DNA of 64,000 nucleotides from Emydura subglobosa (Eukaryota > Chordata > Testudines > Chelidae): positions 74,250,095 through 74,314,094 of the forward strand of contig ML679956.1 in assembly GCA_007922225.1 (NCBI GenBank), in the 5' to 3' direction. Below the pieces are notes generated by a model, which had not been told where the DNA came from, searched no databases, and saw only the letters and a program-made list of their open reading frames with translations. Below, one piece after another: positions 33,600 through 43,835 of the stretch. The stretch's first letter is position 1; every line of letters starts with the position of its first letter. Both the position numbers and the translations under genes were made by a program.

Positions 33600-33760
33600 G
33601 GAAAACAGGAATTGCCAACACTGGATCAGACTCATGGTCCATTGAGTCTAGTAGCCTGTCTCAAACAGTACACAGACCCAGATGTCTCAGAGGAAGGTGT
33701 AGAAATCCTGCAACAGGCAGATGTGGAATTGTCTGTTAGAGATTGGCTTAAACCCTGAAG
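33600..33760 (-). mobile_element. CR1-clade LINE 3' tip
   Basis: The plus strand reads AACAGGAATTGCCAACACTG, GATCAGACTCATGGTCCATT and GAGTCTAGTAGCCTGTCTC, the reverse complement of the CR1 3' terminus (CAGGATACTAGGCTAGATGG, CCATTGGTCTGA) seen at 4.55 and 42.53 kb. Confidence 0.75.
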
Positions 33761-34069
33761 CACAAAGTTTATTATCCCCCTTCCAAAATTTGTTGTAATT
33801 AATTATGATCATTCAGGAAGTTTTGATATCTATAAGAGGGTGGTTTGTCCCAAAGAGCTGGAAGGCCTGGTGCCAACCAAACCTGATTATTAAGGAGCCA
33901 CAGCTCAGAGAGACCAGGTGATGTCCCTATAAAGATCAGCAGGAAGTTGCAAAGAGGGGCAAACTCAAGAAACTGTGTTAGTGACTGCAAAACACTCCCC
34001 TTTTGAGCATGATACGCTTCCAGTCCTGTAAGATGGGGTATGTGAAAGCCCATTCTTCTGTGCTGTATG
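33761..34069. other. Anonymous sequence
   Basis: No feature recognised. The minus ORF at 33799-34053 has no domain. Confidence 0.4.
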
Positions 34070-34150
34070 TTACCCTAGGGCAGCGATACTCAGACTGAGG
34101 CTCGAGAGACTCAAGTGGCTCTTTAATGTGTCTCCTGCATCTCTTTGCAG
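34070..34150. mobile_element. hAT-like remnant (GTGGCTCTTTAATGTGTC type)
   Basis: GGCAGCGATACTCAGACTGA, GGCTCGAGAGACTCAAGTGG and CTCTTTAATGTGTCTCCTGC, then TTTGCAGCACATGATATT, match the left part of a reptile hAT-like repeat as I remember it. The right terminus is missing, so the assignment is tentative. Confidence 0.45.
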
Positions 34151-34260
34151 CACATGATATTTCTGGTTCAGATCCAATGTCCAAATTCGCTTGGGACCTT
34201 CAAGGCATATGGTGAATCTCATGCCGTGCCCTCCATACGTCTGCAAAGTTCAGCAGAGAC

Positions 34261-34555
34261 CAGGGCTACACACAAATCTGCACTGGTTTAAATCAGTTTA
34301 AAATCAGACCTTTAGGCCTTGTTACATGAGAACGTTGCACCAGTTCAACTAAAGATGTGATTTTTAAGCCAATTTGATTGAACTGGGGCTATCCCCTGTG
34401 TGGATGGTCTTGTTTTGGATTATGAATTGATTTAATCTGAATAAACTGCTCTTAAACTGCTTCCCCACACAGCGAACTGCACTACTTTAACTAAACCTGT
34501 TTAAAATTACACCTTTAGCTAAACTGATGCAACTTCTGCATGGGGACAAGCCCAG
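34261..34555. mobile_element. hAT-type non-autonomous element with GGTTTAAAT-type interior
   Basis: The left end CAGGGCTACACACAAATCTG and the reverse complement of the right end, CTGGGCTTGTCCCCATGCAG, are diverged inverted termini. The interior has mirrored blocks CACTGGTTTAAATCAGTTTA, CTTTAACTAAACCTGTTTAA and CACACAGCG with TGTGTGGAT. The element is about 295 bp and has no coding capacity. The flanking 8-mers do not match convincingly. Confidence 0.68.
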
Positions 34556-36819
34556 AGTAAAGAGCCACTGTGCAGGTCAGAGAGGATCCTGAAGCTGACT
34601 ACGACCAGCTAACATGGCTTTCAGCGCCTTTGTCTTTGTCTGCACTAAAAATATGCTAATTAACACATGCTGGAGAACAAGTTTGCTAATCACTTCTCAT
34701 TTTCCTAGTCTAGACAAGTTGTAAATTATTGGTGTATAAATAGTGTATAAACCTATAAATGGGCTAGGACCTGCCAATTGGAGAAACTCTTCTCTCTTGT
34801 GCCATACTGTCTCAGTGGCAGTCAGCAGAAATGCTTAAACTGGAGGCCCCATAGTTTAAAAGCCGGGGGTGGGCGGTGGGACTGGCCGTCAAGCATTCTC
34901 CCTGAGGGTCCCTTTATTTTGAAATTCGCTCTTGAACCTCGGTCTGTAATAGACCAAATCCGTTGATCTTCCGCATATGCTGCAAAGTCCATCTCTTTCC
35001 CAAGCTTTTGGGCAAATGGGGGTAAACTGGAAGGTGAGATTCATGGTTGGGATGGGATTATATTTAAGGGTGGAGGAAGCTACTGTATTTACTTTTGTCT
35101 CTGTTACCCATCTTATATTTGTAATATGTGTCAAAAGTACTAAAGCCCTGGACAGGCACTATTTCATGGTCTGTATCCATTGAAATAAATACCTAATGTG
35201 ATGATTCTCAGAAAAGAAAGAGAAATATATTTCCTCCAAGTATTGTTGCAGGCAGGATGCCGGTCCAGGGCTTCTCAGGAAGGAAGTATTCCTCTAATAT
35301 TATCATGCTGCACCTGCAGTGTGTACGTGGTTTATGGCGTACCCAGAATGTTTACATTACAATAAACAGGAAAAGGTTTTATTGTTGTGAAGCACTTTAT
35401 AAAAAAAAGGGAATTATCATAACACAACTGAAGTGAAGACCCGGAGAACAAGCTGAGACTGAGGTCTGATAAACTGGAAACAGGAAACATGTCAATTTGG
35501 TTATAGATTATACTCCTGAATATAGGATCTCTTCTAGGCCACCTTTGATAGGGAACTCCTAGCTAACGTATACAATGAGGCCCATTGAGCTTTTGTCCTT
35601 GACAAATTCCCTGTGGTTTTGCGTCATGGATACAACAGGAAAACATAGCTGAAGGATATACGAGCAATGCTATCTCAGAGTGGGAAAGAAATAGATCCCA
35701 TATGATAAATACCCAGGGTCTGACACTTCTCTCAATTCCACTGAAGTCAATAGAGATAAAACCTTTTATGGACGGGGAAACTGTCCTAACAGGAGGGCTG
35801 AGGAAATTCTGACCTAAAGAAGTGAATTTTCAGGCTGGGGAGGCCAGGACTTGAATGACCCAGTCCCAGGAAGGAAGATTGTAGGGCTCTGAACCTAATT
35901 CTAGGTGAAAACGGGGGGGGTGTCTTTTGGGAACGGGACTGTGTTTAATAAATTAGATCCCCTAGAAAAGGGGGAATATTATTTTTATAAAGACTTTTGG
36001 CTGTGGGTGGATTATTTGGAGTAACCTGAAGGGAAAGTGAGGCAGGGGACTGCAGTGGCATGCCATTCTGCAAGGGGGCACATTTGCACAGCAGAAAAGT
36101 TATTTCAGGTAATTTCCCCATGTTCCTAAAGACTCTGCCAGCTGGCGGGATCAGGAAGGGATCCCAATGGCAATAAAGGGCCACTAAAAGAAAGTACTTA
36201 AGGCAACTTTCCTCCCTCCCCCAAACTACGTGTAGACAAGCAGGCAGGCCCAGTGTAACACCAGGGGACAAGAACTGCCCCCTAGCTGTGGGGCGGGGGG
36301 ATGCCCATTCTCGGCTTCCCCACAAGCTGGCCAACCTGCCTCTTCCACGGAAGGGTGTGATATTCTACGGTTCCCACAGGGCTTAGGACCATTTTGGGGC
36401 TTGTCTTCGCGGCTGTGTTAGCTGGAGGTAAAACTCGAGTGTCCCCCTCCTGCCCCCCCCCCCCAACTCCTCTGTGAAACGGCGCTTTAAACTCCAGCTC
36501 GCTGGCCTGTGGGGAGAAGTGGGCTCTGGCTCCGGTGCTGCTGGCGCTACAGACAGAGTGGGGACACAGCTGCTCTGTGCTGCTAATACAACCGTTGCGC
36601 AGCTCAAGGGGTGGATTGCAGGGTGACTGCTCTCCCGCAAGCCAGGCTGACTCAGAGGGGTTCACTCAGACTGACGCCGCAGTGAAGACATAGCCTGACC
36701 TTCAGAGCTGACTTGCTTCTGATTAACCACTCTCCTCTCTTCTCACTCTGTCTGTTTTTCTCTCTCTTCCTCCGCTCCTCTCTCTCTCTCTCGCTCTTTT
36801 CTTCCTGTTCCTGGAGCTA
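34556..36819. other. Anonymous sequence with a C-run and a polypyrimidine tract
   Basis: No gene is supported. A C-run lies near 36452-36464. A C/T-rich tract with TCTCTCTCTCTCTC occupies about 36730-36805, directly before the long CR1. The minus-strand ORFs at 35945-36665 are GC-rich and domainless. Confidence 0.45.
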
Positions 36820-36924
36820 GCAGCCAGGGGCGGCTAACAGGAGAGTTTTGTGCTAGAGATTAGAGGGGCAGTGGGCGAGCGGGGAGGTAGATACATTCAA
36901 TTAACATTCTGTAAACTAAAGACC

Positions 36925-38570
36925 ATGATCCCTCCCCCGCCCCTGATAAACAGCAAAAAAAGAAAGAGCTGCAGGAGTAAAAGGAGAATGCAGGCAGAGG
37001 TCCAGCAGCACAGTAGGCTTTGGAGACCAGGGTGGCTGAACTGGAGGAGCTAAGGGAGACAAAGAGTTTGCACAGATGAGACTTTCTGGGACACAGTAGA
37101 ACGGTCCCACCCCCAGGCTGACAGCCTCTGTACTGTTGAGGAGGATGAAAGTTTCAGGGAAGGAGAACATCAAATTGCAGCAGAGAAAAACGATTCCATT
37201 GTTGGGACCCTCCTTCCAGATGATGATCTGGTCTCCTCTCGCACTGTACTTTCCAGGGGAGGAAACTCCCGTTATTGGGAAAAGACAGGTAATAATGGTG
37301 GACTCGATCATTAGAAACATAGATAGCTGGGTTTGTAATGACTGGGAGAAGCACATGGTGACTTGCCTGCCAGGTGTGAGGGTGGCGGATCTCTCGAGAC
37401 ATCTAGACAGATTTATGTGTAAGGCAGGGGTGGAGCCCATGGTCGTGGTACATGTAGGTACCAATGACATAGGGAAGAATAGGAGAGAGGTCCTGTGTAC
37501 AGGGAGATTTTGATAAATCAGTAAAAGGGCCAACGACCACTTGACAGTGTAATATTGATGATCATACTTGTTGCTAACAGCAGTCATAATTGGTAGGTCT
37601 TTCTGCAGGCCTGGGCAGCCTTAGTATAACTAAGCCAGGAAGGGAGGGAAGCCTTTTTCTCAACCTTGTCTGACTCTGCGCCCCCACTCCCACTGAAGAC
37701 TTCCCAATGAAGTCTCTGGTGGATGTGCCGGGATCTGTCTTTTAGGAGAAAAGCAAGACACTTATCTATGCATGCCCCCTCTGGGAGATTTTTTTTGGGC
37801 CTCAAGACATGCAGATTGTGCACAAACACATCTGCCTAATAAGTGATCTGAGGAAAACTCTTGATTAGCTTTTGAAACTGCTTGCCCAACAGGATTTTTT
37901 TTTCTTGACATGTTGTTGTCTGCTAACAAGGATAAATGGGAAGGAAAGGTTTGAACTCTTGAGAGATCTCTTATTGGACACAGTTTTGGGGTATCCCAAC
38001 GGCAGCTGGAAGACTGGCCAATCAGAAAGCCATCACTATACTGCTTGAAAGCTACACCCAACATTGGTAATTATTGAGGATTGGCGTGTGTTACTAGCCT
38101 GTTGCGGATGTGTGTAAGGGCTTGAGACTAAGTACAGCTTTTCAATGAGAGCACTCGTGTGTTATACTGTTTCCACCACTCCATCTATCAGCCGGTCGGC
38201 CAGGTCTCCATTTGATTTATTTGCCGACACCACCTCACACAGAGTAAGGTCACCAAGAGTTTTCCATTGATAGAACCCCAGGTTAACACCTGGAGTTCAA
38301 ATTTTAGCTGGTAGGTAAGAGATTGAAGACCAGAACCTCCATGGTAGCATTCTGTGAAATGCTTCCAGTTCCACACGCAGGGCCAGTTAGACGGGCAGAA
38401 CTGCAGGGTCTCAATGCATGGTTGAGACAATGGTGTAGGGAGGAGTGTTTAGATTTATTAGGAACTGGGGAACCTCAGGGGAAAGAGAGGGACTATACAG
38501 GAAGGATGGGCTCCACCAAAACCAAAATGGAACCGCATTGCTGGCATGTCAAATTAGAAAGGTCGTAGAG
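36925..38570 (+). pseudogene. CR1 ORF1 relic with esterase-like (SGNH) domain
   Basis: From the ATG at 36925 (GACCATGA context) the protein starts MIPPPPLINSKKRKSC, with a basic N-terminus. After frameshifts comes an SGNH/GDSL-type domain known from CR1 ORF1: VIMVDSIIRNIDSW (catalytic block I, here VDS instead of GDS, 37298-37306), PGVRVADLSRHLDRF, and VVVHVGTNDIGKNR with block III GTND intact at 37457-37468. An LTR-like insert (37511-38299) then breaks the frame. The C-terminus resumes at about 38310: RTSMVAFCEMLPVPHAG, then LNAWLRQWCREE to about 38570. In active CR1 this protein binds LINE RNA and its esterase may aid membrane or lipid interaction; that role is family knowledge. Here it is dead. 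Confidence 0.82.
37511..38299 (+). mobile_element. Solo-LTR-like insertion within CR1 ORF1
   Basis: A 789-bp segment with no CR1 homology splits ORF1 between GREF-like codons. It begins TG (TGATAAATCAG) and ends CA (GGAGTTCA). The flanking 5-mers GATTT (37506-37510) and AATTT (38300-38304) differ at one base, as expected of a retroviral-type target duplication. The plus strand carries a CCAAT motif (CTGGCCAATCAGAAAG, about 38015) followed by a TATA-like CACTATACTGC about 20 bp on, a promoter-like order. There are no internal genes, so recombination to a solo LTR is the simplest history. No family name is offered. Confidence 0.66.
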
Positions 38571-38784
38571 CAGTTTTTAAACTAAAGACTGGGGGAAAGC
38601 CGACAAGTGTGGAGGAGCACGTGGTTCAGACAGACATATCCCTTAGGGGAGGATCTATTAAGGGAGAGTCTCTATATCCTAGTAAGGAGGAGAGGATGGA
38701 AGAGGATAAAATATGCGTCGGCTCTGATAAGAAACAGTCAAATGAAAAAGAGCCCCATTCAATTACCTCACGTAATGACAGACG

Positions 38785-41700
38785 GCTAAAAAGTGACCGT
38801 TTTTTAAGTGTTTGTATACAAATGCTAGAAATCTAAATACAAAAATGGGTGAGCTTGAGTGCCTCATACTAAATGAGGATATTGATATAATAGGCATCAC
38901 GGAAACTTGGTGGGATAAGGATAATCAATGGGACACAGTAATACCAGGGTATAAAATATATCGGAAGGACAGAATAGGTCGTATTGGGGGGGAGTGGCAC
39001 TAAAAGTGAAGGAAAGTGTTAAGGTATCCATATATAATGTAAGTTCATATAAGTGTTTAGGCCTGTGTATCTGCCTGAGATGGGGTTCTGGACCTGCCTG
39101 AAAGTCAAAGTCTCTGAGCTACACATGTTAGCAAAGAACAAAGATATAGTGTGTTCCTATATAGTGCAATTAGATGGGTTTTTCTTTATTACTGTGAAAA
39201 GATAAGGGATGCAGTTAAAATGTTTCAAAGCATAGTGAAGATTTGATATATGAATATGCAAGTGAGGGAAAGCTCTGACTCCTTTTCAAGACAGATACCA
39301 GAGCAAGGCCAACCAATCGGCTGGGAAAGCGAGGGAGATGTTAAAAAGAAACATGAACATAGGGCCATAAAATGACCATGGCCAAGATGTGACCCCACTC
39401 CCTGCCCCGCCTATGGAATACAAAAGCAGTTGTACCAAAGCCCCCAGACCTCCAAAATGGAACATGACCATATATTGGAAGGGGTGGTACCGGGTGGGTG
39501 GTCTACATCTATAATTAAGGTTATCAAGAAGAAGAGAGAAGGAGGGGGTTTTGTCAGGGTATGGAGCTCTGGTCAGGGAAAGAGGGAGTTCTATGAGCAT
39601 ATAGAACTAGGATTGGGGGGGAGGAAGGAAACTCTATCAGCGTATAAAGAAATAAGTCCAACTGGTGTGAAGGGCTTGGAGATATGGTTATGGTTTTAAG
39701 CTTGTCAGTGTAACCCTCAACAAACCCTTCATGGAGTACCTGCAGATTGGACTCTGGACTGTTGCTTTCCAGTGAACTGTGTCTGGGAACTGAAAGGAGA
39801 CAGGGCGGGGGAGCCCGAACAGAAAGCATAGAGTCAAATACTGTAAAAAGCTTAAATAAATCAAACTGTACCGTATAATCTCTATGGATGGTAATTCCAC
39901 GCTTGAATAATAAGATAGCAGTAGGGATATACTACCGACCACCTGACCAGGATGGTGACAGTGCCTGTGAAATGCTCAGGGAGATTAGAGAGGCTATAAA
40001 AAATAAAAAACTCAGTAATAATGGAGGATTTCAACTATCCCCATACTGACTGGGTACATGTCACCTCAGGACAGAATGCAGAGATAAAGTTTCTTGACAC
40101 CTTAAATGACTGCTTCTTGGAGCAGCTAGTCCTGGAACCCACAAGAGGAGAGGCAATTCTTGATTTAGTGCTAAGTGGAGCACAAGATCTGGACCAAGAG
40201 GTGAATGTAGCTGAATCGCTCGGTAAGAGTGACCATAACATAATAAAATTAAAAATTCCTGTGGTAGGGGGATACAAAAGAAGCACACCACAGTAGCATT
40301 TAATTTCAGAAAGGAGAACTACAAACAAATAAGGAAGTTAGCTAACCAGAAATTAAAAGGTACAGTGCCAAAAGTGAAATCCCTGCAAGCTGCATGGAAA
40401 CTTTTTAAAAGACAGCATAATTCAAGCTCAGTTTGAATGCATACCCCAAATTAAAAAACCTAGTAAGAAGGCCAAAAAAGTGCCATCATGGCTAAACAAT
40501 GAAGTAAAAGAAGCAATTAGAGGCAAAAAGGCATCCTTTAAAAAGTGAAAGTAAAATCCTATTGAGGAAAATAGAAAGGAGCATAAACTCGGCATGTGAA
40601 GTGTAAAAATATAATTAGGCAGGCCAAAAAAAAAATGTGAAGAATAGCTAGCCAAAGACTCAAAAAGTAACAGCAAAAAAAGTTAAGTACATCAGAAGCA
40701 GGAAGCCTAATCAATAACCAGTGAGGCCACTGGAGATAGAGATGCTAAAGGAGCACTCCAGGAAGATAAGGCTACTGCAGAGAAATTAAATTATTTTTTT
40801 TGCATTGGTCTTCTTGGTTGAAGATGTGAGGGAGATTCCCAGTCCTGAGCCATTCTATTTAGGTGATAAATCAGATGAATTATCCCAGACTGAGGTGGCA
40901 TTAGAGAAGGTTTTGGAACAAATTGATAAATTAAACAGTAATAAGTCATCGAGATCAGATGGTATCTACCAAAGAATTCGGAAGGAACTCAAATGTGAAA
41001 TTGCAGAACTACTAACTACTAACTATCATTTAAATCATCTTCTGTACCAGATGACTGGAGGATAGCTAATGTGATGGCAATTTTTAAAAAAGGCTACAGA
41101 GGCAATCCCGGCAATTACAGGCCTGTAAGATTAACTTCAGTACCAGGCAAATTGGTTGAAACTATAGTAAAGAAAAGAATTATCAGACACATAGATGAAC
41201 ACGATTTGTTGGGAAAGATTCAACATTGTTTTTGTAAAGGGATATTGTGTCTTACCAATCTACAAGAATTCTTTAAGGAGGTCAACGAGCATGTGGACAT
41301 GGGTGATACAGTGTATAGTGGATACAGTGTACTTAGATTTTCAGAAAGCCTTTGACAAGGTACCTCACCAAAGGCTCTTAAACAAAATAAACAGTCATGG
41401 GTAAGAGGGAAGGGCCTCTCCTGGATCAGTAACTAGTTAAAAGATAGGAAACAAAGGGTAAGAATAAATGGTCAGGTTTCAGAATGCAGAGGGGCAAAAA
41501 GTAATGTTCCGCAGGCGTCTGTACTGGAACCAGTACTGTTCAATATATTCATCAATGATCTGGAAAAAAGGGGTAAACAGCAAGGTGGCAAAATTTGCAG
41601 ATGATACAAAACTACTTAAGATAGTTCAGTCCAAAGCAGATAGCGAAGAATTTCAAAGGGATCTCACAAATCTGGGTGACTGTGCAACAAAATAGCAGAT

Positions 41701-42150
41701 GAAATTCAATGTTGATAAATGCAAAGTAATGCATATTGGAAAACATAATCCCAACGATACATATAAAATGATGGGACCTAAATTAGCTGTTGTTACTTAA
41801 GAAAGAGATGTTGGAGTCATTGTGGATGGTTCTCTGAAAACATCCACTAAAACTGCAGCGGCAGTCAAAAAAGTTAACAAAACGTTGGGAATCATTAGGA
41901 AAGGGATAAATAATAAGAAATTTTTGTATTGCCTCATTATAAACCCATGGTCCATCAATATCTTGAGCACTGCATGCAGACCTGGTCGCCCCTTCTCAAA
42001 AAAAGCTATATTGGAATTGAAAAAGGTACAGAAAAGGGCAACTACAATGATTAGGGGTATGGAACAGCTTCCATATGAGAGATTAATAGGACGGACATTT
42101 CAGCTTGGAAAAGATATGACTAAGGGTGGATATGGTAGAGGTCTATAAAA
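38785..42150 (+). pseudogene. CR1 ORF2 relic: endonuclease and reverse transcriptase
   Basis: The APE-type endonuclease starts near 38812 (MYTNARNLNTKMGELECL, then IDIIGITETWW). It continues on both sides of an insert: GVALKVKESVKVSIYNVSS before, and SLWMVIPRLNNK and VGIYYRPPDQD after, at about 39875-39950. It ends with EDFNYPHTDW (GDFN block with Gly to Glu, 40024) and SDHNIIK (40228-40248). The RT follows: NYRPVRLTSVPGKLVETIV (about 41110), DFQKAFDKVPHQRLL (about 41335) and an intact FADDTKLLKI catalytic box (41594-41623), then the thumb with LGIIRKGINNKK. Region 40310-40800 is full of stops. The protein nicks DNA and primes reverse transcription from the nick in active elements; here it cannot be made. 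Confidence 0.88.
39056..39865. mobile_element. Unclassified ~0.8-kb insertion in CR1 endonuclease
   Basis: The CR1 reading is colinear up to NVSSYKCL (about 39059) and resumes with NKSNCTV then SLWM from about 39863. The DNA between is foreign. It holds CCAAT (39308), a GC-rich stretch (TCCCTGCCCCGCC) followed by GGAATACAAAAGCAG as a weak TATA-like site, and AATAAA at the right edge, which together look LTR-like. Two flank pairs could be target duplications: GTTTA (39055-39059)/GCTTA, or TATAAG/TATAAT with a TG start. I cannot choose between them. Confidence 0.5.
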
Positions 42151-42649
42151 TCATGACTGGTGTGGAGAAAGTAAATAAGGAAGTGTTATTTACTCCTTCT
42201 CATAGCACAAAAACAAGAGTCACCAAATGAAATTAATAGGCAGCAGGTTTAAAACAAACAAAAGGAAGTATTTCTTCACACAATGCACAGTTAACCTGTG
42301 GAACTCTTTGCCAGAGGACGCTGTGAAGTCCAAAGCTACAACAGGATTCAAAGAGAACTAGCTACGTTCCTGGAGGATAGGTGCATCAATAGCTATTAGC
42401 CAGGATAGGCAGGGATTGCTGTTTGCCAGAGATTGGGAATGGTCAACAGGATGGATCATCAGTTAATTCATGATTGACTCTTCTAATCATTCCCTCTGAA
42501 GCACCTGGCATTGGCCACTGTTGGAAGACAGGATGCTGGATTAGATGGTCCATTGGTCTGACCCATGATGGCTGTTCTTATGTTCCTACTGCTCATATTT
42601 GACCTGAAGGTACCCACTTAAGTGACTTACCACATAATAACAGTAATCA

Positions 42650-42944
42650 CAAAGGGTATGTTTACACTGCAGTAAAAGACCCGCTGCATGGCCATGGCTG
42701 ACCCGGGTCAGCTGACTTTGGCTGCAGGATATAAAATAGATGTAGGCATCTAGGCTGGGGCTGGAGCCTGGGTTCTCACACCCCATGGGAGGGAGGGTCT
42801 CAGAGCCTGTGGTCCTGCCCAACCTCAGGTGTCTACACTGCCATTTTTAGCTCCATAGCCCAAGCACTGGGTGCCCAAGTCAGCTGACCGGAGCTCTGGA
42901 GACTCCATGCAGCAGGATTTTTATCAGTGTAGACATAGTTAAAG
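42650..42944. mobile_element. Palindrome-rich hAT-type element (AGGGTATGTTTACACTGCAGT)
   Basis: The left end AAAGGGTATGTTTACACTGC pairs with the reverse complement of the right end, CTTTAACTATGTCTACACTG. The interior is a long imperfect palindrome: ACCCGGGTCAGCTGACTTTG on the left mirrors CAAGTCAGCTGACCGGAG on the right. It is the same family as 46540-46790. No protein is encoded. Confidence 0.78.
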
Positions 42945-43744
42945 AGTCAAGTAGTGTGGTACTTAACTACCTTGGCCGCTGTGTTGAAATCAGTTTATTT
43001 TGCTTATGCGTGTGTCATAACTTCCAGTGGTAGACAAGTGAAATTTGTTTGTTTGCACTTAATTAGCGGTACTTGTACTTGGACCATTTGGGTTTTTAAA
43101 CTTACTTTTATTTATTTATTTTCCTGTATGCTCTTTTTCCTTAAGGGCCTGATTCCTAGCTGAGTCCTTCTACTGATTTCACTTGGCATTGAGTCAGGCC
43201 CCAAATGCATTGATTTGACATCTGACGCTTTTTAAACCAACCAGTCCGAAATGTTAATCTACAGAACATTTGCAAGTTGCACTTTGATTGTGTTCTATAT
43301 AATGAGTATCTTTTGCCTAGCAATGGGTGATCCTGCAAAGGTTCAGTTTGGGGGTTTGTCTCCAAGAAGCATTGAAAAAGAATTGAAAAAGTTCATCAAA
43401 AGATGCTATTTTTGAAGATTAACTTTAAAAGGGGTCTGGAACTCTCACAAGGAAAAGCCATTCCCGTGAGAATGCCAGTATTTCCCCTCTCACTGCATTT
43501 TGTTCCCAGCGAGGCTGAGAAAAGGAGAAACATTGAAAATTGAAAAAGTAAGGGAGCTGGGGGGGAAGGGAGAGAGAGGGAATCTAAGTGCATGTTTCAA
43601 AACCTTCAAGAATGTTCATCTCTTGATCTGGGTCCAGGTTCCAGCGTGATGTGGGGGGGGAGGAGCATCTGAACTGATTTCCTGTCCCTACTTTTGATGT
43701 GTAACCATGAACCTGTTGTAATTCTTAACTTCATTTAAGTCAAC
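42945..43744. other. Anonymous sequence
   Basis: No gene, RNA or recognised repeat. The minus frames at 43156-43365 and 43396-43593 have no domain. Confidence 0.4.
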
Positions 43745-43835
43745 AGGCTAGATTCTAAATGGTTCTACACCAGTGTAACTCTACTGCCTTCAGTGTCGTT
43801 ACTCCTGATTTACACTGATGCAAGCAAGAGGAAAA
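43745..43835. repeat. Short TTACACC-type interspersed repeat
   Basis: TCTACACCAGTGTAACTCTA, GTGTCGTTACTCCTGATTTA and CACTGATGCAAG. This is the clearest plus-strand copy of the unit with TTACACY/RGTGTAA inverted motifs. No terminal duplication is seen. Confidence 0.55.

Larger units (their letters stand above)
36820..42590 (+). mobile_element. Near-full-length CR1-clade LINE, interrupted twice
   Basis: Blocks lie in native order on one strand: 5' UTR-like DNA (GGGGCGGCTAACAGGAGAG, about 36825), an ORF1 start (ATG at 36925), the ORF1 esterase region, the ORF1 C-terminus, the ORF2 endonuclease, the reverse transcriptase, and the 3' UTR ending GTTGGAAGACAGGATGCTGG and CTGTTCTTATGTTCC. CR1 copies are usually short 3' pieces, so a copy from 5' UTR to 3' end is uncommon. 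Removing the inserts at 37511-38299 and 39056-39865 restores colinearity. Many stops and frameshifts make it inactive. The 3' end matches the family at 4.2 kb, and the RT resembles the copy at 58-59 kb. Confidence 0.9.

Noticed and set aside
39056..39865. PIF/Harbinger insertion using a TTA target
   Set aside because: TTA flanks are possible, but the two ends of the insert are not inverted repeats of each other.
40035..40328. Minus-strand ORFs in the CR1 endonuclease region
   Set aside because: Shadows of the plus-strand endonuclease codons.
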